Origin: an uncultured Candidatus Melainabacteria bacterium
GTDB lineage: Bacteria > Cyanobacteriota > Vampirovibrionia > Gastranaerophilales > Gastranaerophilaceae
DNA length: 41,659 nucleotides
Direction of reading: 5' to 3'
Assembly (NCBI GenBank): GCA_947090755.1
Contig: CAMUPF010000015.1
Location: 1-41,659, forward strand
Shown here: piece after piece, positions 34,709 to 41,659 of the stretch
How positions within the stretch are numbered: position 1 is the first letter of the stretch
Layout of the letters: the number at the start of each line of letters is the position of its first letter
Notes under the pieces: generated by a model
What the model saw: the letters and a program-made list of their open reading frames with translations, nothing else
What the model was told of the DNA's origin: nothing
Database searches by the model: none
Position numbers and translations under genes: made by a program

Positions 34709-34987
34709 TTAGTGGTAATCCGTATAGTCTAAGATGTACACATCTTTATTGTCAAATTCAAAAGTCAAACGCCAGTTAGCTTGTACCGTTATTGAATAAA
34801 GGTTTTGTTTGTCACCTTTCAATCGGTGAAGTCGTAGTGACGGCGTTCCTAGCTCGTCTATTGTTGTCATCGCGTTTAGAATAACAAGTAATTGTCTTAG
34901 TTTTGTTTCATGTATCGCCTGAATTCCTTTAGTATTTCCGGTCAAAAAGAATTTTTCAAGCCCTTTATGTTTGAAACTTTTTATCAT
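34709..34987 (-). CDS. higB: HigB/RelE-family toxin
   Basis: 92-residue mRNA interferase of the RelE/HigB fold acting on ribosome-bound mRNA. FKHKGLEKFFLTGNTKGI, the RLHRLKGDKQNLYSITVQ basic block and WRLTFEFDNKDVYILDYTDYH are typical. It lies first in the operon, at the very 5' end: the -10 box ends 6 bases before its ATG and there is no SD, so the mRNA may be leaderless. Confidence 0.93.
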   Translation of the reverse strand: MIKSFKHKGLEKFFLTGNTKGIQAIHETKLRQLLVILNAMTTIDELGTPSLRLHRLKGDKQNLYSITVQANWRLTFEFDNKDVYILDYTDYH

Positions 34988-34993
34988 GTTTAT

Positions 34994-35022
34994 ATTATAA
35001 ACCGTAAACTAACGGTTGTCAA
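34994..35022 (-). promoter_or_regulatory. Consensus promoter and operator of higBA
   Basis: TTGACA (35017-35022) and TATAAT (34994-34999) are exact consensus boxes 17 bp apart. The spacer holds an inverted repeat AACCGT/ACGGTT (35000-35005 and 35012-35017), a good operator for the HigA repressor. Confidence 0.85.
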
Positions 35023-35034
35023 GCAAGGGTTTAT

Positions 35035-35062
35035 AAAAGGCGGTCGTAAGACCGCCTTTTTT
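35035..35062. terminator. Second copy of the lysS-type hairpin, upstream of higBA
   Basis: The 28 bases are identical to 34381-34408. In this position it faces the adhE side and can insulate higBA from readthrough. Confidence 0.85.
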
Positions 35063-35069
35063 TATTAAA

Positions 35070-35090
35070 GCGGGTGTTATAAACACCCGC
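35070..35090 (-). terminator. Hairpin downstream of adhE
   Basis: GCGGGTGTT pairs with AACACCCGC; on the minus strand TTTAATAA follows. It lies about 85 bases after the adhE stop, beyond a repeat. Confidence 0.55.
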
Positions 35091-35099
35091 CAATTTTGA

Positions 35100-35170
35100 A
35101 ACGTCGCTGACGTTATGTGCACCCTGCTCACCTTGCTCACGCACGGGACACCGGCGCACACCGAGCTACG
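35100..35170 (-). repeat. Interspersed repeat, copy D
   Basis: GC-rich, no reading frame. Read on the minus strand it has GTGCGTGAGCAAGGTGAGCA and ATAACGTCAGCGACGTT, resembling the insertion in prepilin copy 2 (13908-14079) along most of its length, and more distantly the elements at 6302 and 16709. Boundaries are approximate. Confidence 0.5.
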
Positions 35171-35175
35171 CTATT

Positions 35176-37845
35176 CTATTTAACTTGGTAATCTCTAACG
35201 ATACCTTCAAAAGCGTCTTGGTAGATTTGTTTGATGTCTGACATCAACGGATATGCAGGGTTTGCGCCTGTGCATTGGTCGTCGAATGCCAATTCTACCA
35301 TTTCGTCTAACTTAGCATTGAATTGTTCTTCTGTTACGCCGAAGTCTTTAATTGATTTTGGCAGGTTAACTGCGCTCATCAATTTGTCTACTGCGTTGAT
35401 TAACAATTCAACTTTTTCGTCATCGTTTTTGCCGCCCAATCCTAATTCATCAGCGATTTGGCCGTATTTAGCTTTCGCATTAGGGAATTTGTATTGAGGG
35501 AAGATACATTGTTTTTTAGGGCAATCTGTTGAGTTGTATTTGATTACCTGTCTGATTAACAATGCGTTAGCAACACCGTGTGGAACGTGGAACATAGCAC
35601 CGAGTTTGTGAGCCATTGAGTGGCAAAGACCCAGGAATGAGTTTGCAAATGCCATACCTGCGATTGTTGCTGCGTAGTGCATTTTTTCTCTTGCGATAGG
35701 GTCGTTTGCACCTTCAGTGTATGAACGTTCTAAGTATCTGAATACTAATTTTGTTGCTTCAAGAGCGTTTGAATTAGTAAAGTTTGTTGCCATTGCTGAA
35801 ACGTATGCTTCGATAGCGTGAACAAGTGCGTCGATACCTGATGCGCTTGTTAAGCCTTTTGGCATTCCGTCAACGAAGTTAGGGTCAACGATTGCCATGT
35901 TTGGAGTCAATGCGTAATCAGCGATTGCGTATTTAACGCCTGATTTATCATCTGTGATAATCGCGAACGGAGTAACTTCTGAACCTGTACCTGATGTTGT
36001 AGGGATTGCAACCATTGTTGCTTTTTTACCCAATTCAGGAATTGAGCAGATTCTTTTTCTGATATCCATAAATCTCATTGAGATATCTTCGAATACTGTT
36101 TCAGGTTGTTCATACATTAACCACATAATTTTTGCTGCGTCCATTGGAGAGCCGCCGCCTAATGAAATGATTACATCAGGTTCAAACGGTTTCAAGATAG
36201 ACATTGCCTGATTAATTGTAGAAAGGGTTGGATCCGGTTTAACGTCAAAGAAGATTTGGTATTCGCAACCGATTTCATCAAGAACCGCTGTGATTTTATC
36301 AACAGCACCTGAATTGAATAAGAAGCTGTCTGTTACGATGAAGGCACGTTTTTTGCCTTGAAGTTCACGAAGCGCAAGGTCGATAGCACCTCTTTTGAAG
36401 TAAACTTTAGGTGGAACCTTAAACCATAACATATTTTCTCTCCTTTCCGCAACAGTTTTGTAGTTCAATAAGTTTTCAACGCCAACGTTACCGGAAACAG
36501 CGTTACCGCCCCAAGAACCGCAGCCTAAAGTCAATGACGGTTCGAGTTTGAAGTTGTAAAGGTCACCGATACCACCTTGAGATGATGGTGAGTTGATTAA
36601 CAATCTGCAAGTTGGCATTTTTTCTGCGTAGAAATTGATTCTTTCTTTAGAACGTGCGTCTGTGTAAAGAACTGATGTGTGGCCTGCGCCGCCTTTTGAA
36701 ACGAGTTCGTAAGCCATTTCAGCAGCTTCATCAAAATCTTTTGCTCTGTACATTGCAAGAACCGGTGATAATTTTTCTCTTGAGAATGGATCTTCCCAGT
36801 CAACAGCCGGTCTTTCAGCGATTAAAACTTTTGCGTTTTGATTAACTTCAAAACCTGCCAATTGAGCGATTCTGTAAGCACTTTGACCAACGATGTCAGG
36901 GTGAGCTGTACCGCGTTTAGGGTCGATGATAGGCAAATCTACCAATTTCTTTTGTTCTTTTTCGTCAAGTAAGTGAGCGCCTCTATAAGCGAATTCTTCT
37001 CTAACTTGATCGTATACGCTGTCAACAACAACAACAGATTGTTCAGAAGCACAGATCATACCGTTGTCGAAAGTTTTTGACATAAGGATTGAAGAAACAG
37101 CCATTTTAATATCAGCGGTTTCGTCGATAACAGCCGGAGTGTTACCAGGGCCAACACCTAATGCAGGGTTGCCTGAAGAGTAAGCTGCTTTAACCATACC
37201 AGGACCGCCTGTTGCTAAGATACAATCGATGTTAGGGTGTTTCATCAATTGGCTTGAAAGTTCGATAGTCGGAACATCAATCCAGCTAATGATGTCAGCC
37301 GGAGCACCTGCTGCAACTGCTGCGTCTAAAACTAATTTAGCAGCTGCGATTGTGCAGTTTTTAGCTCTAGGGTGTGGTGAGAAGATAATAGCGTTTCTTG
37401 TTTTCAACGCGATTAAAGATTTGAAAATTGCAGTTGAAGTAGGGTTCGTTGTAGGAACGATACCGGCAATAACGCCGAGAGGTTCAGCAACGATTTTGGT
37501 ACCGTTAACTTTATCTTCTTTAATAATACCGCAAGTTTTAGCGTTTTTGTGCTTGTTGTAGATGTATTCAGAAGCGAAGTGGTTTTTAATAATTTTATCT
37601 TCCAAAACGCCCATACCTGTTTCTTCAACAGCCATTCTGGCAAGAGGGATTCTTGCTTTGTCAGCGGCAGTAGCTGCAGCTTTGAAAATTGCGTCAACTT
37701 GTTCTTGAGAGTAAGTAGCGAAAATCTTTTGAGCTTTTCTAACTCTTTCAATCATCAATTCGAGTTTTTCAGCGGAATCAACAACAGAAGAAGAATTCAA
37801 AGCTTTTTCGAGGTTTTCGACAGTCTTTTGATTTTTGGTTGTCAT
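35176..37845 (-). CDS. adhE: Bifunctional acetaldehyde-CoA/alcohol dehydrogenase AdhE
   Basis: Fermentation enzyme reducing acetyl-CoA to acetaldehyde and ethanol while recycling NADH; it forms spirosomes. The 889-residue product has an aldehyde dehydrogenase half (about 1-440) with active-site Cys in [12 protein letters not shown] and an iron alcohol dehydrogenase half (about 460-889) with [10 protein letters not shown] and iron ligands in [13 protein letters not shown] and [26 protein letters not shown] Rex-like operator lies in its promoter region. It marks a fermentative, at least facultatively anaerobic life. Confidence 0.97.
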   Translation of the reverse strand: MTTKNQKTVENLEKALNSSSVVDSAEKLELMIERVRKAQKIFATYSQEQVDAIFKAAATAADKARIPLARMAVEETGMGVLEDKIIKNHFASEYIYNKHKNAKTCGIIKEDKVNGTKIVAEPLGVIAGIVPTTNPTSTAIFKSLIALKTRNAIIFSPHPRAKNCTIAAAKLVLDAAVAAGAPADIISWIDVPTIELSSQLMKHPNIDCILATGGPGMVKAAYSSGNPALGVGPGNTPAVIDETADIKMAVSSILMSKTFDNGMICASEQSVVVVDSVYDQVREEFAYRGAHLLDEKEQKKLVDLPIIDPKRGTAHPDIVGQSAYRIAQLAGFEVNQNAKVLIAERPAVDWEDPFSREKLSPVLAMYRAKDFDEAAEMAYELVSKGGAGHTSVLYTDARSKERINFYAEKMPTCRLLINSPSSQGGIGDLYNFKLEPSLTLGCGSWGGNAVSGNVGVENLLNYKTVAERRENMLWFKVPPKVYFKRGAIDLALRELQGKKRAFIVTDSFLFNSGAVDKITAVLDEIGCEYQIFFDVKPDPTLSTINQAMSILKPFEPDVIISLGGGSPMDAAKIMWLMYEQPETVFEDISMRFMDIRKRICSIPELGKKATMVAIPTTSGTGSEVTPFAIITDDKSGVKYAIADYALTPNMAIVDPNFVDGMPKGLTSASGIDALVHAIEAYVSAMATNFTNSNALEATKLVFRYLERSYTEGANDPIAREKMHYAATIAGMAFANSFLGLCHSMAHKLGAMFHVPHGVANALLIRQVIKYNSTDCPKKQCIFPQYKFPNAKAKYGQIADELGLGGKNDDEKVELLINAVDKLMSAVNLPKSIKDFGVTEEQFNAKLDEMVELAFDDQCTGANPAYPLMSDIKQIYQDAFEGIVRDYQVK

Positions 37846-37883
37846 AAAATGTATTCTCCTTTTTCAATATCTTTCAGATATAT

Positions 37884-37901
37884 TCGTGAAATATTTCACG
37901 A
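37884..37901 (-). promoter_or_regulatory. Rex-type operator in front of adhE
   Basis: TCGTGAAATATTTCACGA is a perfect 18-bp palindrome and matches the Rex pattern TTGTGAN6TCACAA except for the outer T/C and G/A. It follows a TATAAA -10-like box by 3 bases, so a bound repressor would block transcription. Rex leaves DNA at high NADH, in line with adhE. No rex gene is in the window. Confidence 0.75.
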
Positions 37902-37980
37902 TTCTTTATAATAATATGATATCATGAAGAAAAATCCATTGCAAGTGTTATTATGACAATCTTTATTTAATTTTAATATT

Positions 37981-38007
37981 AAAAAAGGCGCGGGGGCCCC
38001 GCGCCTT
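37981..38007 (-). terminator. Terminator of prepilin copy 3
   Basis: GGCGCGGG pairs with CCCGCGCC; on the minus strand it is followed by TTTTTTAA. It lies 28 bases after the stop. Confidence 0.85.
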
Positions 38008-38034
38008 GTGGTATTATTCATAATCAACATTTCA

Positions 38035-39060
38035 TTAACGTTTCACGCAACGAACGAGGTAGCCAACGGACCGCGGTTCCGGGTCGCGGTGGCCCGTATT
38101 GAAACCCTGGTCCCATGCTGTGCCAGACTCACCAGAAGAAATGACAGAGCCGGACCAAAAGCTACCGGACGCAATACCAATGAGGTCACGGTTGTAGAAC
38201 ATAGCGCTCAGTTCATCCCTGTTTGGAAGTCTGGATTCAGCGTCTAATTTAGTGCATGCTTCACCTGCTTCGGTTTGCTTTTTAGTACCTGAAACATTTT
38301 GAGCCAATGGAACCGGTGCTACTACAATGGGGTCAGAAGGATAGAGCGCTGTAATAAATCCAATATCTTTCCCAACAGTATTCGGCCCTTTGTTACCATT
38401 TAAGTCATAGATAAAATTTGCACACATTTTTGGCTGTGAATAGTGCCAACCTTCACCCATATCAGCTTGGCAATTCGGGTTGTAGTAAACAGCGATAGAT
38501 TCACCGTTTTGAGTTTCGAATGCAGCGGCCTTGGTGTCTATGTTTTTCTGCGGGTTTTGGTAGTTAGTACCGCCGTTAGAACCACCATCGTTCCATGTGC
38601 CGGTAAACATTGAGTTCATTTCGCTTAACTTAGTCGGCCATGTCTTGATACTTCCTGCCAAGTTAGTATAAGAAGTAACAATCCCGCAATCTTGTAGATG
38701 GTCATGGTCGCAAATGTTGTTAATCTTAATAACTTTACTTAACCCTTCTGTAACAAAAGTTTCGGCTGCTGTGTCCTGCGCGCTTGTACCCGCAGTTGCG
38801 TCTGCAAGTTGGTAAGTACCGTAACCACTAAGTGACGGCATTAAAGCCAAACCTTGAGAAAATCTTGCATAAAGTGCTTTTCGCTGCGTGTTCCACGTAC
38901 GCTCGTTAATGTTGCCGGTCAAACTAGGCAAAGTAATCGCTGCGACAACCCCGATGATTGTGAGGGATAATAAAATTTCCGACATTGTGAAGGCAATCTT
39001 ACCCCCCCCCCCTGAGCAGAATGTCCATATTACACGGCTTTTCAGAATTTGTTTTTTCAT
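38035..39060 (-). CDS. Type IV prepilin-like protein with Lcl_C/DUF1566-like domain, copy 3 (leader in frame)
   Basis: 341 residues. The leader MKKQILKSRVIWTFCS continues through the G tract (GGGG in the protein) to KIA and the class III core FTMSEILLSLTIIGVVAA, with Glu at +5. The mature domain has six cysteines, DLNGNKGPNTVGKDIGF, PNRDELSAMFYNRDLIG, FWSGSV and VRCVKR. SD GGAGG lies close to the ATG. With 11 G the frame is intact, so this copy is on. Its promoter sits inside the 3' end of rnhB, and a terminator follows. It is the reference copy for the family in this window; assembly into type IV pili is inferred. Confidence 0.9.
   Translation of the reverse strand: MKKQILKSRVIWTFCSGGGGKIAFTMSEILLSLTIIGVVAAITLPSLTGNINERTWNTQRKALYARFSQGLALMPSLSGYGTYQLADATAGTSAQDTAAETFVTEGLSKVIKINNICDHDHLQDCGIVTSYTNLAGSIKTWPTKLSEMNSMFTGTWNDGGSNGGTNYQNPQKNIDTKAAAFETQNGESIAVYYNPNCQADMGEGWHYSQPKMCANFIYDLNGNKGPNTVGKDIGFITALYPSDPIVVAPVPLAQNVSGTKKQTEAGEACTKLDAESRLPNRDELSAMFYNRDLIGIASGSFWSGSVISSGESGTAWDQGFNTGHRDPEPRSVGYLVRCVKR
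39002..39012. repeat. Homopolymer of 11 (G on the coding strand) in the leader of prepilin copy 3
   Basis: Eleven C on the plus strand, 48 bases after the start codon, coding for four Gly. Gain or loss of one base would break the frame before the signal core. Confidence 0.85.
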
Positions 39061-39064
39061 AATA

Positions 39065-39114
39065 CCTCCAAATTTTTATATTTTTATTTTAAACTATGTT
39101 TATAAAAGTGTCAA
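39065..39114 (-). promoter_or_regulatory. Promoter and SD of prepilin copy 3
   Basis: TTGACA (39109-39114, within the last codons of rnhB) and TAAAAT (39086-39091), 17 bp apart, then SD GGAGGT at 39065-39070. The arrangement matches copy 2, so the family shares a regulatory design. Confidence 0.8.
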
Positions 39115-39750
39115 TTGTTTATTAAAATGGTTGCGCAGGTAGGACGGGCGATGGTATTTTGTCAGGCCGTATTTGTCGATTGCCGCTAAGTGTTCTTCTG
39201 ATAAATAGCCCGCGTTGGATTTCCAGTTGTACTGTGGAAACTCCTCGTGAAGTTTTTCCATATATCTGTCGCGCGAAACTTTTGCGAGAATACTTGCCGC
39301 CGCAATTGACGCAGATTTCCCGTCGCCTTTTATGATAAATTGTTGAGGGTAATCGTAATTTTTAATTAATTTGTTGCCGTCAACGAGGGTTAAAATATTT
39401 TTCTTTTCGTCGTCGTCAAGTCTAAGTTGTGCAATAACCGCTTCACAAGCAAGTTTCATGCCTTTTAAAGACGCGTTTAGGATGTTAATTCTTTCAATTT
39501 CTTCGACTTCTATGTTGATAATTGAGTGGACAGTGTTTGACTTAATAATATCAAAAAGGCCTTCCCGTTTTTTCTTCGAAAGCTTTTTGGAGTCGTTAAT
39601 TCCGGAAAGTTCTTGGATTAGGGTTTCGGATTTTTCGCGGAAACACGCGCACGCCACGAAAACTCCGCCTGCAGCCGGACCGCGGCCTGCCTCGTCGGTG
39701 CCTAAAATTATTTTCCCAAAACTCTCGTCAAATTTAAACAATTCACTCAT
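39100..39750 (-). CDS. rnhB: Ribonuclease HII
   Basis: Removes ribonucleotides from DNA. 216 residues with LGTDEAGRGPAAGGVFVA (first Asp and Glu; the usual DEAGRGPLAGPV is slightly changed), LVDGNKL, GDGKSASIAAASILAKVSRDRYM and the terminal YLSEEHLAAIDKYGLTKYHR. The ATG at 39750 has SD AGGTGAG; an in-frame ATG at 39795 directly after the rbgA stop is an alternative. It is last in the rplS-rbgA-rnhB unit, and its 3' end hosts the promoter of prepilin copy 3. Confidence 0.95.
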   Translation of the reverse strand: MSELFKFDESFGKIILGTDEAGRGPAAGGVFVACACFREKSETLIQELSGINDSKKLSKKKREGLFDIIKSNTVHSIINIEVEEIERINILNASLKGMKLACEAVIAQLRLDDDEKKNILTLVDGNKLIKNYDYPQQFIIKGDGKSASIAAASILAKVSRDRYMEKLHEEFPQYNWKSNAGYLSEEHLAAIDKYGLTKYHRPSYLRNHFNKQLTLL

Positions 39751-39795
39751 GTTTCTCACCTTTTTCGTGAAACCTTTGTACGGGTTAACATACAT

Positions 39796-40644
39796 TTACC
39801 CTTCATCTAAAATAAATTTTCCTATTTTCCCCTCACGGAAGTCGCGCAGAATATAAACTGATGTGCGTTCTGTGTCCGGCCGGCCGTTTGAGGTAATCCA
39901 GTTGCGCGCAAGGGCTAAATTTTCAACGGTCAATTCACCCTCGGGATAGTTATAGTATTCGCGCGTTTGGGCCTCGTAGCGCTCTTCAAGCATTGTCAGA
40001 AGTTCTTTTGCGACAAGTTCGTTTGAATACGCATTTTCGCTCACAGAATTTACAAAGGCAAGTTTGCGCGCGCGTTCCTGATCTTCCTGCTTCATCGGAA
40101 TAATCCCCGGAGTATCAAGAAGTTCAAGTTGCGGGTTAATCCTTACCCACTGTTGTTGTCTTGTTACGCCTGCTTTTGCCCCGATTTTGGTTTTCGAAGA
40201 GCGTGTAAGTTTATTGATAATACTGGATTTGCCGACATTAGGCATTCCGACAACCATAACGCGTGCAGGGCGGCGCAAAAGCCCCCGCGCCATTAACGCT
40301 TGAATACGGGGTTCGGATAGCTCAACGACCTTTTTCACAATCTGGTTCAAATCTTTAGAATTCTTAGCGTCTGTTGTGAAAACCGGACAGCCGGTTTTCT
40401 CTTCAAGCACCTTAATCCATCTTTTAAGTTCTTGTTTTTCTGTTAAGTCGGCCTTATTGAGTAATATTAAACGGGGCTTTTCACCTAAAAGCCCCGTTAT
40501 ATTTTCATAACAACTTGACAGTGGCAAGCGGGCGTCTAAGACTTCTATTACAGCGTCTACGAGTGAAAGCTGTTCTTTTAGTTTGCGTTCAGCTTTCGCA
40601 ATGTGTCCCGGATACCAGTGTATGTGTAACTTATCTTTTTTCAA
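39796..40644 (-). CDS. rbgA: Ribosome biogenesis GTPase YlqF/RbgA
   Basis: Circularly permuted GTPase needed for late 50S assembly, 282 residues. G4 (LLNKADL) comes before G1 (VVGMPNVGKSSIINKL) and G3 (LLDTPGI), as expected, after the N-terminal HWYPGHIAKAERKL. It overlaps the rplS end by 14 bases. The order rplS-rbgA-rnhB is widely conserved. Confidence 0.96.
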   Translation of the reverse strand: MKKDKLHIHWYPGHIAKAERKLKEQLSLVDAVIEVLDARLPLSSCYENITGLLGEKPRLILLNKADLTEKQELKRWIKVLEEKTGCPVFTTDAKNSKDLNQIVKKVVELSEPRIQALMARGLLRRPARVMVVGMPNVGKSSIINKLTRSSKTKIGAKAGVTRQQQWVRINPQLELLDTPGIIPMKQEDQERARKLAFVNSVSENAYSNELVAKELLTMLEERYEAQTREYYNYPEGELTVENLALARNWITSNGRPDTERTSVYILRDFREGKIGKFILDEG

Positions 40645-40984
40645 TTTTTTCCTTAATACGTGTTGCTTTACCTGAACGTTCTCTCAAGTAGTAGAGTTTA
40701 GAACGTCTAACATCACCGCGTCTAAGAACATTGATTCTTTCAACACGTGGAGAGTTTACTAAAAATACACGTTCAACACCAACGCCTTGGAATACTTTTC
40801 TAACAGTAATTGTTTTGTTAATGCCTGAACCGTGTTGTTTAATAATAGTACCTTCAAATGCTTGAAGTCTTTCTTTGTTACCTTCAACGATTCTAACGAA
40901 AACTTTAACGGTATCACCTGAGTTAAGTTGTGGCAATTCTTCTTTTAAATATGCTTTTTCTAATTCATCAATAATAGGGTTCAT
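40631..40984 (-). CDS. rplS: 50S ribosomal protein L19
   Basis: 117 residues with the L19 pattern: LNSGDTVKVFVRIVEGNKER, LQAFEGTIIKQHGSG, TITVRKVFQGVGVERVF and SPRVERINVLRRGDVRRSKL. It sits at the 30S/50S interface. SD AAAGGA. It heads the unit with rbgA and rnhB. Confidence 0.97.
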   Translation of the reverse strand: MNPIIDELEKAYLKEELPQLNSGDTVKVFVRIVEGNKERLQAFEGTIIKQHGSGINKTITVRKVFQGVGVERVFLVNSPRVERINVLRRGDVRRSKLYYLRERSGKATRIKEKIEKR

Positions 40985-41062
40985 ATCTTTTTCCTTTATA
41001 TTTTAGTAGTTGTAAATCGCGCCAGAGGTTTTTTCCACAATAAAACATTAACGCCTTCTCAG

Positions 41063-41091
41063 AATATAAAACAAAGATATTCGAAATGCAA
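41063..41091 (-). promoter_or_regulatory. Promoter of rplS
   Basis: TTGCAT (41086-41091) and TATATT (41063-41068), 17 bp apart, leaving a leader of about 75 bases. No L19-specific RNA motif was recognised in the leader. Confidence 0.55.
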
Positions 41092-41128
41092 GCATGACAG
41101 TTAACATGGTGTTACAATCATTATATAT

Positions 41129-41151
41129 TGTACTACTGGCCAGTATACAAG
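41129..41151. promoter_or_regulatory. Palindrome upstream of the LuxR-type regulator
   Basis: TACTGGCCAGTA (41134-41145) is a perfect 12-bp palindrome, with outer TTGTA and TACAA arms extending it to an imperfect 23-bp inverted repeat. It lies about 100 bases before the regulator start and is a candidate binding site. Confidence 0.45.
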
Positions 41152-41244
41152 ACTTAATGTTTGTAGGAACATATAACCGTTTGCGCATGAGTTGTGCATG
41201 ATACTAATATTGGGCGAAAAAAGAATAAAAAGAAGAGAGGCAAA

Positions 41245-41484
41245 ATGCTAGAAGATTTATCGGAACGAGAAATGGATGTATTACAATTGCTTGCAGTAGG
41301 GTACTCAAATATACAGATCGCAAAAAAGTTGTATCTGGCTTTATCAACAATAAAAGCACACGTACAGTCAATTTTGCAAAAATTAAATGTAAATAATAGA
41401 ATACAGGCGGCAATTATAGCCGCCGATTATTTTGGAATTCAACCGGAAGAAATAGTAAAGGTTGCAAACAGACCTAAATGTTAG
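41245..41484 (+). CDS. GerE-like single-domain LuxR transcriptional regulator
   Basis: 79 residues, only a LuxR/GerE helix-turn-helix: LSEREMDVLQLLAVGYSNIQ, KKLYLALSTIKAHVQSILQK and LNVNNRIQAAIIAADYFGI. It has no receiver or ligand domain, like Bacillus GerE. The ATG at 41245 has SD AGAGAGG; a GTG at 41194 is the alternative and would add 17 basic residues. It converges on prepilin copy 4, which may or may not be a target. Confidence 0.88.
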   Translation: MLEDLSEREMDVLQLLAVGYSNIQIAKKLYLALSTIKAHVQSILQKLNVNNRIQAAIIAADYFGIQPEEIVKVANRPKC

Positions 41485-41487
41485 AGT

Positions 41488-41513
41488 AAGGCGGAGCCGA
41501 ACGGCTCCGCCTT
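41488..41513. terminator. Bidirectional terminator between the LuxR regulator and prepilin copy 4
   Basis: AAGGCGGAGCCG and CGGCTCCGCCTT form a perfect 12-bp stem; T or A runs are short on both sides. Confidence 0.8.
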
Positions 41514-41522
41514 TAGTATTAT

Positions 41523-41659
41523 TTATCTTTTCACGCAACGGACATTGCAGCCACTGGAGCGCGTGAGCGGGGCGCGGGTGGACGTATTGAAATTCTGGTC
41601 CCATGCTGTGCCGGACTCTCCGGAAGAAATGACAGAACCGGCCCAAAAGCGACCTGATG
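41523..41659 (-). CDS. Type IV prepilin-like protein, copy 4 (C-terminal fragment cut by the window)
   Basis: Only the last 45 residues are inside. They show FWAGSVISSGESGTAWDQ, then a variable stretch, then NVRCVKR, matching the end of copy 3. The DNA up to the codon for Gln is nearly identical to copy 3 except for silent changes and two replacements; the next ~19 codons differ mainly at codon positions 1 and 2. The rest of the gene, including any G tract, is outside. Confidence 0.85.
   Translation of the reverse strand, partial: SGRFWAGSVISSGESGTAWDQNFNTSTRAPLTRSSGCNVRCVKR

Noticed and set aside
1-41659. Reverse transcriptase and template repeat for a diversity-generating retroelement
   Set aside because: I looked for an RT-like protein (YxDD) and for a non-coding near copy of the variable block; neither is in this window, so the retroelement idea stays a hypothesis.
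1-41659. CRISPR array, tRNA, rRNA, or transposase genes
   Set aside because: No regularly spaced repeats, no cloverleaf-like TTCRANNC contexts and no transposase motifs were recognised on either strand.

Overview
The window looks like a contig from a low-GC, Gram-negative, fermentative gut-type bacterium. The best guess is a non-photosynthetic cyanobacterial relative (Vampirovibrionia/Melainabacteria, Gastranaerophilales-like). This rests on several traits seen together: multiple prepilin-like proteins with an FTMAEILLSLTIIGVVAA-type N-terminus followed by a cysteine-bearing C-terminal domain, lipid A genes (lpxC, lpxD, fabZ), a heptose adenylyltransferase, RNase Y with YmdB, and an AdhE fermentation enzyme under an apparent Rex site. 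The taxonomic call is inference; no rRNA gene or tRNA gene was recognised.

Layout. 1-966: a prepilin-like gene cut by the left edge (copy 1). 1077-2051: a Met/Gly-rich protein and YajQ. 2156-3852 (minus): trxA-uppS-rdgB. 3939-6231: a DEDDh exonuclease and an OPA-family transporter. 6232-6700: a gene-free stretch with an interspersed repeat and a possible small RNA. 6701-8588 (minus): an ATPase plus RloB/TOPRIM pair resembling AbiL-type phage defence. 8698-12809 (minus): a SWIM-SNF2 helicase, ComF and a small hypothetical. 12948-14140 (minus): prepilin copy 2. 14191-17806: recF, then divergently a small hypothetical, pilT and a zinc dehydrogenase. 17807-18231: a 26-residue membrane peptide gene and a palindromic repeat. 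18232-20866 (minus): amidase and murI. 21111-27093: rny-ymdB-PHP-minor pilin-like-LOG, then gatB. 27145-28817: a SIS-domain protein and a divergent XRE/HAD pair. 28847-32726 (minus): asd-rfaE2-lpxD-lpxC-fabZ. 32870-34372: lysS. 34407-34987 (minus): a higBA toxin-antitoxin module between two identical hairpins. 35176-37845 (minus): adhE. 38035-39060 (minus): prepilin copy 3. 39100-40984 (minus): rplS-rbgA-rnhB. 41245-41484: a GerE-like LuxR regulator. 41523-41659 (minus): the C-terminal end of prepilin copy 4.

The most striking content is the prepilin family. Copies 2 and 3 share a promoter layout (TTGACA, 17 bp, TAAWAT-like), an identical SD, and a leader peptide interrupted by a run of 12 or 11 G. 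Copy 3 reads through its tract in frame, whereas copy 2 is out of frame from its SD-linked start. Copy 1 also starts next to an 11-base C run at the window edge. This is the signature of slipped-strand phase variation. The C-terminal ~20 codons are hypervariable between copies: between copies 3 and 4, 15 of 18 base differences fall on codon positions 1 and 2 while the flanks differ mainly at position 3. That pattern suggests targeted diversification (for example by a diversity-generating retroelement encoded elsewhere) or strong selection. An 89-base identical block between copies 1 and 2 suggests gene conversion. With pilT in the same window, this looks like an on/off and sequence-variable surface-fibre system. 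The rest of the window is mostly housekeeping (cell wall, lipid A, translation, DNA repair) with small accessory modules between terminators.
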